A stretch of 53,802 bases of DNA. It comes from Caldilineaceae bacterium (GTDB lineage: Bacteria; Chloroflexota; Anaerolineae; Caldilineales; Caldilineaceae). Positions 1 through 7,021 of this stretch are shown here, piece by piece; positions within the stretch are counted from its first letter, which is position 1, and each line of letters begins with the position of its first letter. Made by a program: the position numbers and the translations under genes. Under the pieces are notes generated by a model. The model saw only the letters and a list, made by a program, of their open reading frames with translations, had not been told where the DNA came from and searched no databases. The stretch covers positions 1-53,802 of the forward strand of contig JAGNDO010000032.1 of assembly GCA_018003515.1 (NCBI GenBank), read 5' to 3'.

Positions 1-154
1 GACCTGGCTCGATCGCTCCTTTCCCGGACCTATTTGCGCCGAGCTTTATTGGTCAGCGTGGTGATTCACTCGATTGCCCAGCGGTGATCTGCCAGTTCCA
101 CTGCCGGGGACCGGTGCGCCTGGGCGATGGTCGCCTTCGGTCTCATCTTTTCCA
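1..154. other. Left edge, no confident gene
   Basis: One forward frame is open from the window edge to a TGA ending at base 87 and could be the C-terminal tail of a plus-strand gene (it reads ...RRALLVSVVIHSIAQR). The piece is too short to recognise. Bases 88-154 separate it from the convergent cytochrome gene; I see no hairpin or repeat in them. Confidence 0.2.
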
Positions 155-961
155 CTACTCACGGCTGCCCGCGTGGCAGTGATCACAGGTCGCCGGCACA
201 GCGGTGAAGGTGTGATCGATCAGGGCCTGACCTTCCACAGCTTTGGTAGAATCAAACTCCATCTGCTTGGGCAAATGACAATCGACACAATGGACCGAGT
301 CCAACTCGTGTTCCACATGGATAAAGTCTTGGAGATGGCTGACATGGCAATTGAGGCACAAGGCGTTGGTGGTCACCGCGGCCCGGGTGTGCTGGGTGTG
401 GACCTCGTGGCAGTCGATGCAGGTGATGTTGGCCTGGCCATGATGGCTCTTTTGCCAGGCGGCCAGGGTCTCCGTGTGGCAGCCGCCGCACAGGGACGCG
501 GTGGTGGCAATGCCCATGCTCTCGTCGGGGTGGGTTGGCCGATAGGGGCCGTGGCAGACCTCGCAGGTGACCCCGGCCAGGATGAACTGCCCGGACGTGG
601 TGTTGTAGCCAGTGGTGTGGCAGGCGAAACACTCGCCGGGCTGGGCGGTCTGCTGGAGCAACACCTGAAAATCCGAGGAGAAGGTAGCGCTGGCGTGGGT
701 GGTATGGGACCATTCGGCATACTCGGTCTCGTGACATTCCCGGCAGCGCTGGGGGCTTTCATAGCCCTCGATCACCACCGTGGGCAGATCGAACTCCGGG
801 CGCGCCAAACTGGGGTCACCCTCGTGCCAGAATAGCGTGGCAATTAGGGTGATCCCCATGATGACGGCTGAGATGGTCAGGACCAGCCAGCCGCTGCGCT
901 GTTGTAGAGTTTCGGGCGCCGAACCGATCAAGACGGTCCCCTCAGAACTTCTTTCATGCAA
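155..961 (-). CDS. Membrane-anchored octaheme cytochrome c
   Basis: This protein of 268 residues has eight CXXCH heme-binding motifs (CRECH, CFACH, CEVCH, CGGCH, CIDCH, CLNCH, CVDCH, CDHCH) after a single hydrophobic segment at about residues 25-44. It should be a periplasm-side or outward-facing multiheme electron carrier tethered by an N-terminal anchor, in the broad cytochrome c554/NrfB-like class; the electron donor and acceptor cannot be told from sequence. No ATG precedes the membrane segment in frame, so the start is TTG at 961 or a second TTG about 30 bases downstream that has a GAGGGG stretch before it. The upstream gene on the same strand is a membrane-bound two-CW protein, with a dispersed repeat lying between them, and the two may form one unit. 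Confidence 0.9.
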   Translation of the reverse strand: MHERSSEGTVLIGSAPETLQQRSGWLVLTISAVIMGITLIATLFWHEGDPSLARPEFDLPTVVIEGYESPQRCRECHETEYAEWSHTTHASATFSSDFQVLLQQTAQPGECFACHTTGYNTTSGQFILAGVTCEVCHGPYRPTHPDESMGIATTASLCGGCHTETLAAWQKSHHGQANITCIDCHEVHTQHTRAAVTTNALCLNCHVSHLQDFIHVEHELDSVHCVDCHLPKQMEFDSTKAVEGQALIDHTFTAVPATCDHCHAGSRE

Positions 962-967
962 TGCCCA

Positions 968-1138
968 TAACTACCAACCCCACCCTAACCCTCCCCAGAT
1001 TGGGGAGGGAACAGTCCTCGGGTAGCCGCTCGTTCGCTCTGCGACGATCCGGCCCCTCCCCCAACCCTTGGGTTGAGTAGGCCGAATGGCCGTATCGAAA
1101 CCTGGGGGAGGCTGGGAGGGGGTGGCTTGGCAGTTACC
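968..1138. repeat. Dispersed inverted repeat, family A (copy 1)
   Basis: The left side reads CCACCCTAACCCTCCCCAG and the right side GGGGGAGGCTGGGAGGGGG, with a variable centre. The same element recurs at 10325-10445 and, in opposite orientation, at 38542-38673. It fills the junction between the two-CW gene and the cytochrome gene and reaches to within a few bases of the cytochrome start. Confidence 0.8.
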
Positions 1139-1155
1139 AATGCCATACAAACCGG

Positions 1156-1584
1156 CTAATCTGCCCCTACGGCTACCCGTGCGGCTGCCGGCTCGCCCAT
1201 CGCCTGCTGTGCCGCTACATACATGGTGCATCCCGCACACGCAGCAGGTAGTTTTCCTTCAGCTTCATACCGGGCGATCCAACAGGCCACGCCTGGGCGA
1301 GAACGAGCGGGACAACCGGCCTGGGTCTGGGACGGACAAGAGCGAAGATCCCAGCACGGTTGCTCACTCGCTGAGATCTGGGGCAGATGCGCCGCCAGGA
1401 TCTCGGCATCCAGCGCCCTGCGCCGGGCCGTGGCTTCCGCTTCCCAACTCCGATCCAATCGACGCAGCAGATACCCGACGCCCACAATCAGAACCAGAGG
1501 AATCCCCAGGCGCAGAATGAACATGCCGAAGATTGCCAGGATTTCATAGAGTCTAACCACATATTCGCCCATAGATCCGTCCAT
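1156..1584 (-). CDS. Membrane protein with two-CW cysteine domain
   Basis: This 142-residue protein has one or two hydrophobic stretches at about residues 8-40, a charged linker, and a cysteine-rich C-terminal half with the spacing PCWDLRSCP, AGCPA, GVACW and CAGC. That spacing is what the small two-CW domain family shows, in which the cysteines probably bind metal or a cofactor; its exact role is not established. The ATG at 1584 has AAAGGAG nine bases upstream. It is the upstream neighbour of the octaheme cytochrome on the same strand, which hints at a shared redox function, but this is inference from position only. Confidence 0.7.
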   Translation of the reverse strand: MDGSMGEYVVRLYEILAIFGMFILRLGIPLVLIVGVGYLLRRLDRSWEAEATARRRALDAEILAAHLPQISASEQPCWDLRSCPSQTQAGCPARSRPGVACWIARYEAEGKLPAACAGCTMYVAAQQAMGEPAAARVAVGAD

Positions 1585-1700
1585 CGTTCCGCTCCTTTTT
1601 GGTCAAATTGCTGTCACCAGCTTACCACGACGAAAAGGCGGAATCTATTGGGCGTTTTCTCCATCTTTGGCCGCCCGGCTGGGGGATGAACCCCATGCCG

Positions 1701-2360
1701 TCACCCTACATGGATCAGTCCCTGCTCAATGGCGTATTTAACCAGGTCTACCCGGCTGTGCAGATCCAGCTTGGCCATGATGTTTTCCCGGTGCCGATCC
1801 ACGGTTTTGTGGCTGATCACCAATTGCTGGGCGATCTCCCGGCTGGTCATCCCCTCGGCGATCAGGGTCAGCACTTCCAACTCTCGGGCGGTCAGCAGAT
1901 CGTCGCCCGCCGAGGCCGCCGATGGCTCGCTGCGACCGATCACCTCGTTCATCAAAAACTTGGCCAGGGTGGCATGCAGGAAGACATTGCCCTGATTCAC
2001 CACCCGAATGGCCGAGATCAGGTCATCCGGCGCGGCCCGCTTGGGGATATAGCCCGACGCGCCGGCGTTGATCATCTCGAAAAAGTAGCGTTCGTCCTCG
2101 TGCATGGTCAGGGCCAGGATCAAGGTGTCGGGGCTGATCTCTTTGATGCGCCGGGTGGCCTCGATGCCGTTCATGCCCGGCATGGCCACATCCATGATCA
2201 CCACATCCGGGTGCAGATTTTTCACGGCCACCAGGGCCTCGGCCCCGCTGCCCGCCTCGCCCACAATGGCCATGTCCTCCTCCGCCGAAAACAACATGCG
2301 CAGACCGGCCCGCACAATTTGATGATCATCGACCAACAGAAGTCGAATTTTGGCTGTCAT
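1701..2360 (-). CDS. NarL/LuxR-family response regulator
   Basis: The 219-residue protein has an N-terminal receiver domain with acidic pocket D11/D12, phospho-acceptor D57 (IMDVAMPG), switch residue T85 and K107, followed by a LuxR-type helix-turn-helix (LTARELEVLTLIAEG...SHKTVDRH) at about residues 150-210. It should be a transcription factor phosphorylated by the histidine kinase just upstream, which ends 16 bases before this ATG, so the two are surely cotranscribed. The open frame runs further upstream through the kinase gene, but family length and the receiver boundary fix the start at 2360. Target genes are unknown; nothing obvious is adjacent downstream. Confidence 0.95.
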   Translation of the reverse strand: MTAKIRLLLVDDHQIVRAGLRMLFSAEEDMAIVGEAGSGAEALVAVKNLHPDVVIMDVAMPGMNGIEATRRIKEISPDTLILALTMHEDERYFFEMINAGASGYIPKRAAPDDLISAIRVVNQGNVFLHATLAKFLMNEVIGRSEPSAASAGDDLLTARELEVLTLIAEGMTSREIAQQLVISHKTVDRHRENIMAKLDLHSRVDLVKYAIEQGLIHVG

Positions 2361-2376
2361 GGTTCTAATCCTTTGA

Positions 2377-4485
2377 TTAAGAGTCGATCTGCGTCCCATG
2401 CGGTGCAACCACAGGCACCTGCACCTGCACCCGGGTGCCCTGGCCCGGGGCGGAGTCGATCTGATAGCGCCCCCCCAGCAGAACGGCCCGCTCGCGAATG
2501 CCCAACAGTCCCCAGCCCGCGGGGTGGTCGGTATCAGTCGTGGCCGGGTTGGGATCGAAGCCCTGGCCATTGTCTTCCACGGTCAAGGTCAGTTGGTCGG
2601 GGTTCATGCGCAGGGTGATGGTGGCCTGATCTGCGTGGGCATGTTTGGCGATGTTGGTCAACGCCTCCTGGGTGATGCGGAAGATCACCGTCTCGAATTC
2701 CTGAGAGAGCCGAACCTGCTCCCCCTGCACCACAACGGCCACGTGGGTCTGGGGATGATGCTGGTGAAAGGAGTCCACATACCAGCGGATGGCCGCCACC
2801 AGCCCCCAGTCATCCAGTTGGGGCGGGCGCAGATCCGCGATCAGACGGCGCAATTCACCCAGGGCGCTGGTGGCAAAGGATTCGATGGTCTCCATTTGGC
2901 TGCTCAGGGCAGGGGCCTGACTTTCCAGGGCATTTTCCAGTCCGCGGATACCCAGGGCAATGGCGGTGAGAGATTGGGCCGTGGCGTCGTGCAGCTCCCG
3001 GGCGATGCGCTGCCGTTCGGACTCCTGGGCCCCCACCACTTGGTGGAGCAGCTCGGCCAGCACCTTTTCCCGCTCTTGAGCCTGGCGCTGCAACCGGGCG
3101 GTCTCGATGGAAAGGCCCAGTTGCCGGGCGATCCCCGCGGTCAGGCTGAGTTCGTCCAGAGTCATGGGATGACGACCCGCCTTCTGCCGAGCCAGGGCCA
3201 GCACACCGATCAGTTGAGCATTGGCGATCAGGGGCAGGGCCAGGGCCACGGTAGGGCTGAGGTATTGCCAGCACTCTGTACCCACCAGCACGGCGTCCAA
3301 ATCGAATTTGATCAAGCCGCCATCTTCGTGGCGACAGACCGCCCGTCGCTGTTCCACACATTGTTGGCTCAAAGCCAGCAATGGACCGTAGCGGCCACCA
3401 ACCGCCTGGGGATCCAAATTGACAAAACCAGTCACGGCTCGTATCTGCAAAGCGCCGCTCTCGTGCTGGATCAACCCCACCAGCCCGGCATCGGCAAAGG
3501 CAAGGTTCTCCACCACCTGCTCCAGGGCCAAAGAAAGGCGGTCGATCAGGGATGATGAGGTAGTCAGCATGTTGGATAATTGCAACAGCAGTCCCAACTC
3601 CCGAGCCTTCAATCGCAACTCGGCGTTGAGCCGTTCCCGCTCCTGGCCGACTCGACGCTCCACTTCCAAGGCCCGGGACTGGGCGGCAAGCTGGGTGCGG
3701 TTGGCTTGATCCAGGCGACGCCGGTTCTCCAGATCAAAGGCCCGCAGGGCGCGCACCATATAAAAGGTGAGTACCCCGGCCATCACGCCGCGAAAGAGTT
3801 GGATTGGAATGCCTGTCCACTGCAAAAAGAGGGTGCTGTTGAGGAATTGGGACGGGACCAGCGCGGTCTGCCGCACAAATATCTGACCAAAGACGCCGTA
3901 AAGGGCTAGGGCCGCCGCGCTCCAGACCAGATCCTGGCCAAACTGGGGCATGTCATGTTCCCGAAAGGTGCGCTGTTGCGCCATCAGCGCCCAGGTGCCC
4001 AGGATGGCCCCTGGGATGCCCAGGCTGTAGCGGGCCAGCACATCCGCCATGGCCACCATCTCTTCTGGCAAGGGTCGCAGCATCACCCAGACCGCGGCAC
4101 AGCCCACCGCCCACACACTCAGCATCAACAAGATCGGCCCATAGCGTCGCCAACGTCCGGTCTCGGCGTCATTCAACAGGGTGACGCCGAAATCCAGCAG
4201 CATGACCAGGGAGGCCACCAAGATGCCCAGGCGCACAATCTCATCCAGCAGCCCCGGCGAATAGCCACTGGTCAGGCTGCCGATCTTCTGGAACATCTCG
4301 ATCCATTCGTGGATGCCGTGGAGCAAGCCGAAGAGGGCAAGGGGACGGATGGCCCGCACAAAGCGCAGGGCCGAGGCCTGGCGGCTCGCCAAGGCCAGGG
4401 CCACGCCCATGACAAAAAAGGCCAAGCCATAGAAGAAGAAAACAGCGATGATGTTGCGGACAAAAAAGGCCGAAATTGGGTTCAC
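2377..4485 (-). CDS. Membrane sensor histidine kinase with GAF domain
   Basis: The 702-residue protein has about seven membrane helices in residues 8-245, a coiled coil (about 250-300), a GAF-like sensory domain (about 305-465), a HisKA_3 dimerisation domain with phospho-acceptor H499 in RQRIARELHD, and a HATPase domain with N611, D638 (VEDNGQGF) and the G box near 658-663. It is a NarX/DesK/LiaS-class kinase working with the response regulator downstream. The start is GTG at 4485 with GGAG nine bases before it. A TTGCAG-N17-TACAAT promoter lies 50 to 80 bases upstream. The signal sensed is unknown; both the membrane part and GAF could bind ligand. Confidence 0.95.
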   Translation of the reverse strand: MNPISAFFVRNIIAVFFFYGLAFFVMGVALALASRQASALRFVRAIRPLALFGLLHGIHEWIEMFQKIGSLTSGYSPGLLDEIVRLGILVASLVMLLDFGVTLLNDAETGRWRRYGPILLMLSVWAVGCAAVWVMLRPLPEEMVAMADVLARYSLGIPGAILGTWALMAQQRTFREHDMPQFGQDLVWSAAALALYGVFGQIFVRQTALVPSQFLNSTLFLQWTGIPIQLFRGVMAGVLTFYMVRALRAFDLENRRRLDQANRTQLAAQSRALEVERRVGQERERLNAELRLKARELGLLLQLSNMLTTSSSLIDRLSLALEQVVENLAFADAGLVGLIQHESGALQIRAVTGFVNLDPQAVGGRYGPLLALSQQCVEQRRAVCRHEDGGLIKFDLDAVLVGTECWQYLSPTVALALPLIANAQLIGVLALARQKAGRHPMTLDELSLTAGIARQLGLSIETARLQRQAQEREKVLAELLHQVVGAQESERQRIARELHDATAQSLTAIALGIRGLENALESQAPALSSQMETIESFATSALGELRRLIADLRPPQLDDWGLVAAIRWYVDSFHQHHPQTHVAVVVQGEQVRLSQEFETVIFRITQEALTNIAKHAHADQATITLRMNPDQLTLTVEDNGQGFDPNPATTDTDHPAGWGLLGIRERAVLLGGRYQIDSAPGQGTRVQVQVPVVAPHGTQIDS

Positions 4486-4535
4486 AAATAGGTACTCCGC
4501 CGAGAGTAAACGCGCGGTGGATTAGATTCTTCCTC

Positions 4536-4564
4536 ATTGTACTCTCCAAGATGGGCAACTGCAA
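4536..4564 (-). promoter_or_regulatory. Sigma-70-type promoter for the histidine kinase operon
   Basis: On the minus strand TTGCAG is followed after exactly 17 bases by TACAAT, giving five of six -10 matches and four of six -35 matches. It points at the GTG at 4485, leaving a leader of about 45 bases. Confidence 0.6.
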
Positions 4565-4734
4565 CCCTGGCAGGGAAGGTTCCATTTCAGCCTTTGGTTG
4601 GCGTCGGTGAACGCGCTCAGTCCATTTCCCGATATTGCGAGAATGGCCCCAATATGCGAGAATTGGAGAAGAGAGCGCAGTTGATCATTCTTGTAGCCCT
4701 TTTCCCGCGAATCGACTATGCACAGGAACAGACT

Positions 4735-5130
4735 ATGGCCTTTCGAGTCCAATTGGATATGACAGAAGAAGTCTATCATCGCGTCGAGCGGTATGCGCGT
4801 GGTCGCAAACAGGATATTGAAACTGTCATCGCTGATCTGGTTGACCAGAATTTGCCTACGCTCAAACTACCACTTCCCGGTATCGATCCCAGCGAAGGAG
4901 AGATTGCCGCCTTCCAAGCCATGCACGAAGATCTCAAGAAAACTTATGGCGGTGAACATGTGGCAATCTATCAGGGGAAGTTGGTCGATCATGACGCAGA
5001 TTTGAATCAACTCCATCAGCGCATTGAAGCCCGCTATCCGGATCACTTCGTCTTAATCCGGCCTATCGGCAAAACCCCCGATCGGGAGTTCTTTTTCCGC
5101 TCGCCGCGCCTATTGGAACGTGTATTATGA
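4735..5130 (+). CDS. DUF5678-like protein, possible antitoxin-side partner
   Basis: The 131-residue product begins like a small regulator (FRVQLDMTEEVYHRVERYA, a beta strand then helices as in ribbon-helix-helix proteins) and ends with the pattern GKLVDHDADLNQLHQRI...YP...VLI...REFFFRSPRL, which resembles the DUF5678 family. Function is not established; such proteins often lie beside the retropepsin-like gene found here. The ATG at 4735 has AGGA seven bases upstream; the frame is open further upstream, but that part overlaps the divergent kinase promoter and looks non-coding. The stop overlaps the next start by four bases (ATGA), so the pair is translationally coupled. Confidence 0.7.
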   Translation: MAFRVQLDMTEEVYHRVERYARGRKQDIETVIADLVDQNLPTLKLPLPGIDPSEGEIAAFQAMHEDLKKTYGGEHVAIYQGKLVDHDADLNQLHQRIEARYPDHFVLIRPIGKTPDREFFFRSPRLLERVL

Positions 5131-5513
5131 CCCTGCGTTACCCGTACGATACAAGTTATGATGGGCCGGCCTTTCCGGTAATCGATCTGTCGCTATCCGG
5201 GCGACGGCAGGGCACAATCGTCGCCCTTACTGGGCTATTGGATTCTGGGGCCGATGCAACTATGATCCCCCGCCAAGTCCTTGAAGCAATCGATGCCCGC
5301 CGCACGGATGTGGCCTGGGCGCGCACCGTGGCAGGCAATCGATACCGAGTCAATCTCCATTTGGTGACCATGACCGTGGGATCGATAAGACTTCCGAGTC
5401 TGGAAGTCATCAGCAATGCCCAGACCGATGAGATCATCATCGGTCGAGATGTGTTGAATCAACTGTCAGTGACATTGAATGGCCCCGCGCTCGAAGTCGA
5501 GATTGGCGAATAA
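5127..5513 (+). CDS. Retropepsin-like aspartyl protease domain protein
   Basis: The 128-residue protein has the aspartyl-protease signature LLDSGADATMIP at about residues 37-48 and the partner motif IIIGRDVLNQL near residues 109-119, the arrangement of single-domain retroviral-type proteases that act as homodimers. Whether it cleaves a protein, and which, is unknown; the coupled upstream DUF5678-like protein is the natural candidate partner or substrate. It lacks a signal peptide, so it should act in the cytoplasm. A perfect 57-base palindrome follows directly and probably ends the transcript. Confidence 0.75.
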   Translation: MTLRYPYDTSYDGPAFPVIDLSLSGRRQGTIVALTGLLDSGADATMIPRQVLEAIDARRTDVAWARTVAGNRYRVNLHLVTMTVGSIRLPSLEVISNAQTDEIIIGRDVLNQLSVTLNGPALEVEIGE

Positions 5514-5521
5514 GTGCGATA

Positions 5522-5578
5522 GGTTGAGAATAACAAAGAGGCCAACCGAATCGGTTGGCCTCTTTGTTATTCTCAACC
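5522..5578. terminator. Perfect 57-bp palindrome between convergent genes
   Basis: Bases 5522-5549 and 5551-5578 are exact reverse complements (28 bp) about a single central A. It lies between the stops of the plus-strand protease-like gene and the minus-strand aldo-keto reductase, so a bidirectional terminator is the simplest reading, but the stem is longer and more perfect than a terminator needs. Confidence 0.7.
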
Positions 5579-5590
5579 CATCGTGTTTCA

Positions 5591-6550
5591 TTATTTCCAA
5601 GCAGACGCCTCGGACAGTCGAGCGATCTGTTCGCCGGATAGGGTCAGTTCCACCGCGGCCAGGGAATCTTCAAGCTGGGCGACGGAGTTGGCCCCGATGA
5701 TGGGAGAGGTGATCACGGGCTGGGCCAGCAGCCAGGCCAGGGAGACGGCGATGGGGCTGCTGCCGCTTTCGTCGGCCACGGCCTGTACCGCGTCCAGGGT
5801 GCGCCAGCCGGCATCGTTGAAGTAGCGACTCTTGATGCCATCGGCCCGGGCGCTGGCGGGCACGCTGTCCCGTTGGTATTTGCCCGTGAGAAAGCCGCCG
5901 GCCAAGGGGCTGTATGGAATCACGCCCACGCCGTAGGTGGTGCAGACATCGGCCAACTCCCGCTCGAACTCGGCCCGGTGGGCCAGGTTGTAGTGGGGCT
6001 GGATGCTGTCATAGCGGGCGATACCCTGTTTGTCGCTGGACCACAAGGCCTGCATCAGCCGCCAGGCCGGATAGTTGCTGCACCCAATATAGCGCACCTT
6101 GCCCTGCTGCATCAGCCGATCCAGAGCCTCCATGGTCTCGTCGATGGGGGTTTCCGGGTCGTAGGAGTGGGTCTGATAGAGGTCAATGTAGTCGGTTTGC
6201 AGACGGCGCAGACTATCCTCGCAGGCCCGGATGATGTGGCCTCGGCTCAGTCCCGCGCCGTTGGGGCCATCCCACATGGTCCCCCGCACCTTGGTGGCCA
6301 AGACAATTTCCTGGCGGTTGCCCCGCTCCTGCATCCAACGGCCAATGATCGCCTCGCTCACCCCGCCGGGGTTGCCCTCCACCCAGCGGCTATAGACATC
6401 CGCCGTGTCCAGGAAGTTGCCCCCGGCGGTCATGTAGGCGTCCATCACCTCGAAGGAGGTGGCTTCGTCCGCGGTCCACCCCCACTGCATGGTGCCCAGG
6501 CAGATTTCGCTGACTTTCAGGCCCGTGCGGCCCAGATTTACGTATTTCAT
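5591..6550 (-). CDS. Aldo-keto reductase
   Basis: The 319-residue protein is a full-length NAD(P)H-dependent aldo-keto reductase with the catalytic tetrad D48, Y53, K87 and H128 and the C-terminal cofactor-binding stretch ([16 protein letters not shown]). It belongs to the YajO/Tas/IolS-like group, reducing aldehydes or ketones or oxidising sugars or alcohols; the substrate cannot be predicted. The ATG at 6550 has GGAGAAATT just upstream. It stands alone, with a terminator palindrome downstream and a dispersed repeat upstream. A second, divergent aldo-keto reductase is at 19430. Confidence 0.93.
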   Translation of the reverse strand: MKYVNLGRTGLKVSEICLGTMQWGWTADEATSFEVMDAYMTAGGNFLDTADVYSRWVEGNPGGVSEAIIGRWMQERGNRQEIVLATKVRGTMWDGPNGAGLSRGHIIRACEDSLRRLQTDYIDLYQTHSYDPETPIDETMEALDRLMQQGKVRYIGCSNYPAWRLMQALWSSDKQGIARYDSIQPHYNLAHRAEFERELADVCTTYGVGVIPYSPLAGGFLTGKYQRDSVPASARADGIKSRYFNDAGWRTLDAVQAVADESGSSPIAVSLAWLLAQPVITSPIIGANSVAQLEDSLAAVELTLSGEQIARLSEASAWK

Positions 6551-6632
6551 GGCAATTTCTCCTTTGATCGATTTGACAGGACTGTATGGAATCCCGCACT
6601 ATGGTTTGCAGACGAAAACGATGGTGTAGATC

Positions 6633-6700
6633 GTAGGTGCGGTTTCTAACCGCACAAATCACATTTACCGAGGGATCGTGCGGTTAAAAACCGCACCTAC
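6633..6700. repeat. Dispersed inverted repeat, family L (copy 1)
   Basis: GTAGGTGCGGTTTCTAACCGCAC and its reverse complement bracket a short centre. A second copy at 51895-51975 sits inside a larger nest of repeats. Confidence 0.8.
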
Positions 6701-6757
6701 TTTTCACTATTTTGAGATAACCGATTCTGGTGTAAACGTTCTGTTTGGAGGGTAGTT

Positions 6758-7000
6758 ATGCGAACCATCAGCGTATCCGAAGCCCAGTCGAATTTGCCCA
6801 ATCTGATCGACACCATCGCCACCACTCGTGAGCCAATCCTGATCACAGGCAAACTCAACAACGCCGTGCTGCTCTCCCAGGAGGACTGGCGGGCCATGAG
6901 CGAAACCCTTGATCTGCTCGTCGTGCCAGGGATGCGAGAATCTTTGCACGAGGGCGCAAGGACGCCCGTGGATGAATGCAGCGATGTGGTGGATTGGTGA
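6758..7000 (+). CDS. Phd/YefM-type antitoxin without a visible toxin
   Basis: The 80-residue protein opens with RTISVSEAQSNLPNLIDTI, then ILITGKLNNAVLLSQEDW, which is the Phd/YefM antitoxin fold: an N-terminal DNA-binding domain and a C-terminal toxin-wrapping tail. GGAGG stands eight bases before the ATG. Only about 20 bases separate its stop from the convergent selB stop, so no RelE/YoeB/Doc or PIN toxin follows; upstream is a repeat. It is an orphan antitoxin, either a remnant, a partner for a distant toxin, or a solitary regulator. Confidence 0.8.
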   Translation: MRTISVSEAQSNLPNLIDTIATTREPILITGKLNNAVLLSQEDWRAMSETLDLLVVPGMRESLHEGARTPVDECSDVVDW

Positions 7001-7021
7001 CTTGACTCTTCCACACAGAAT

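Noticed and set aside
2398-3555. 385-codon open frame on the plus strand
   Set aside because: It is antisense to the histidine kinase and has the Q, H and G-rich composition of shadow frames in GC-rich DNA, without any recognisable motif.
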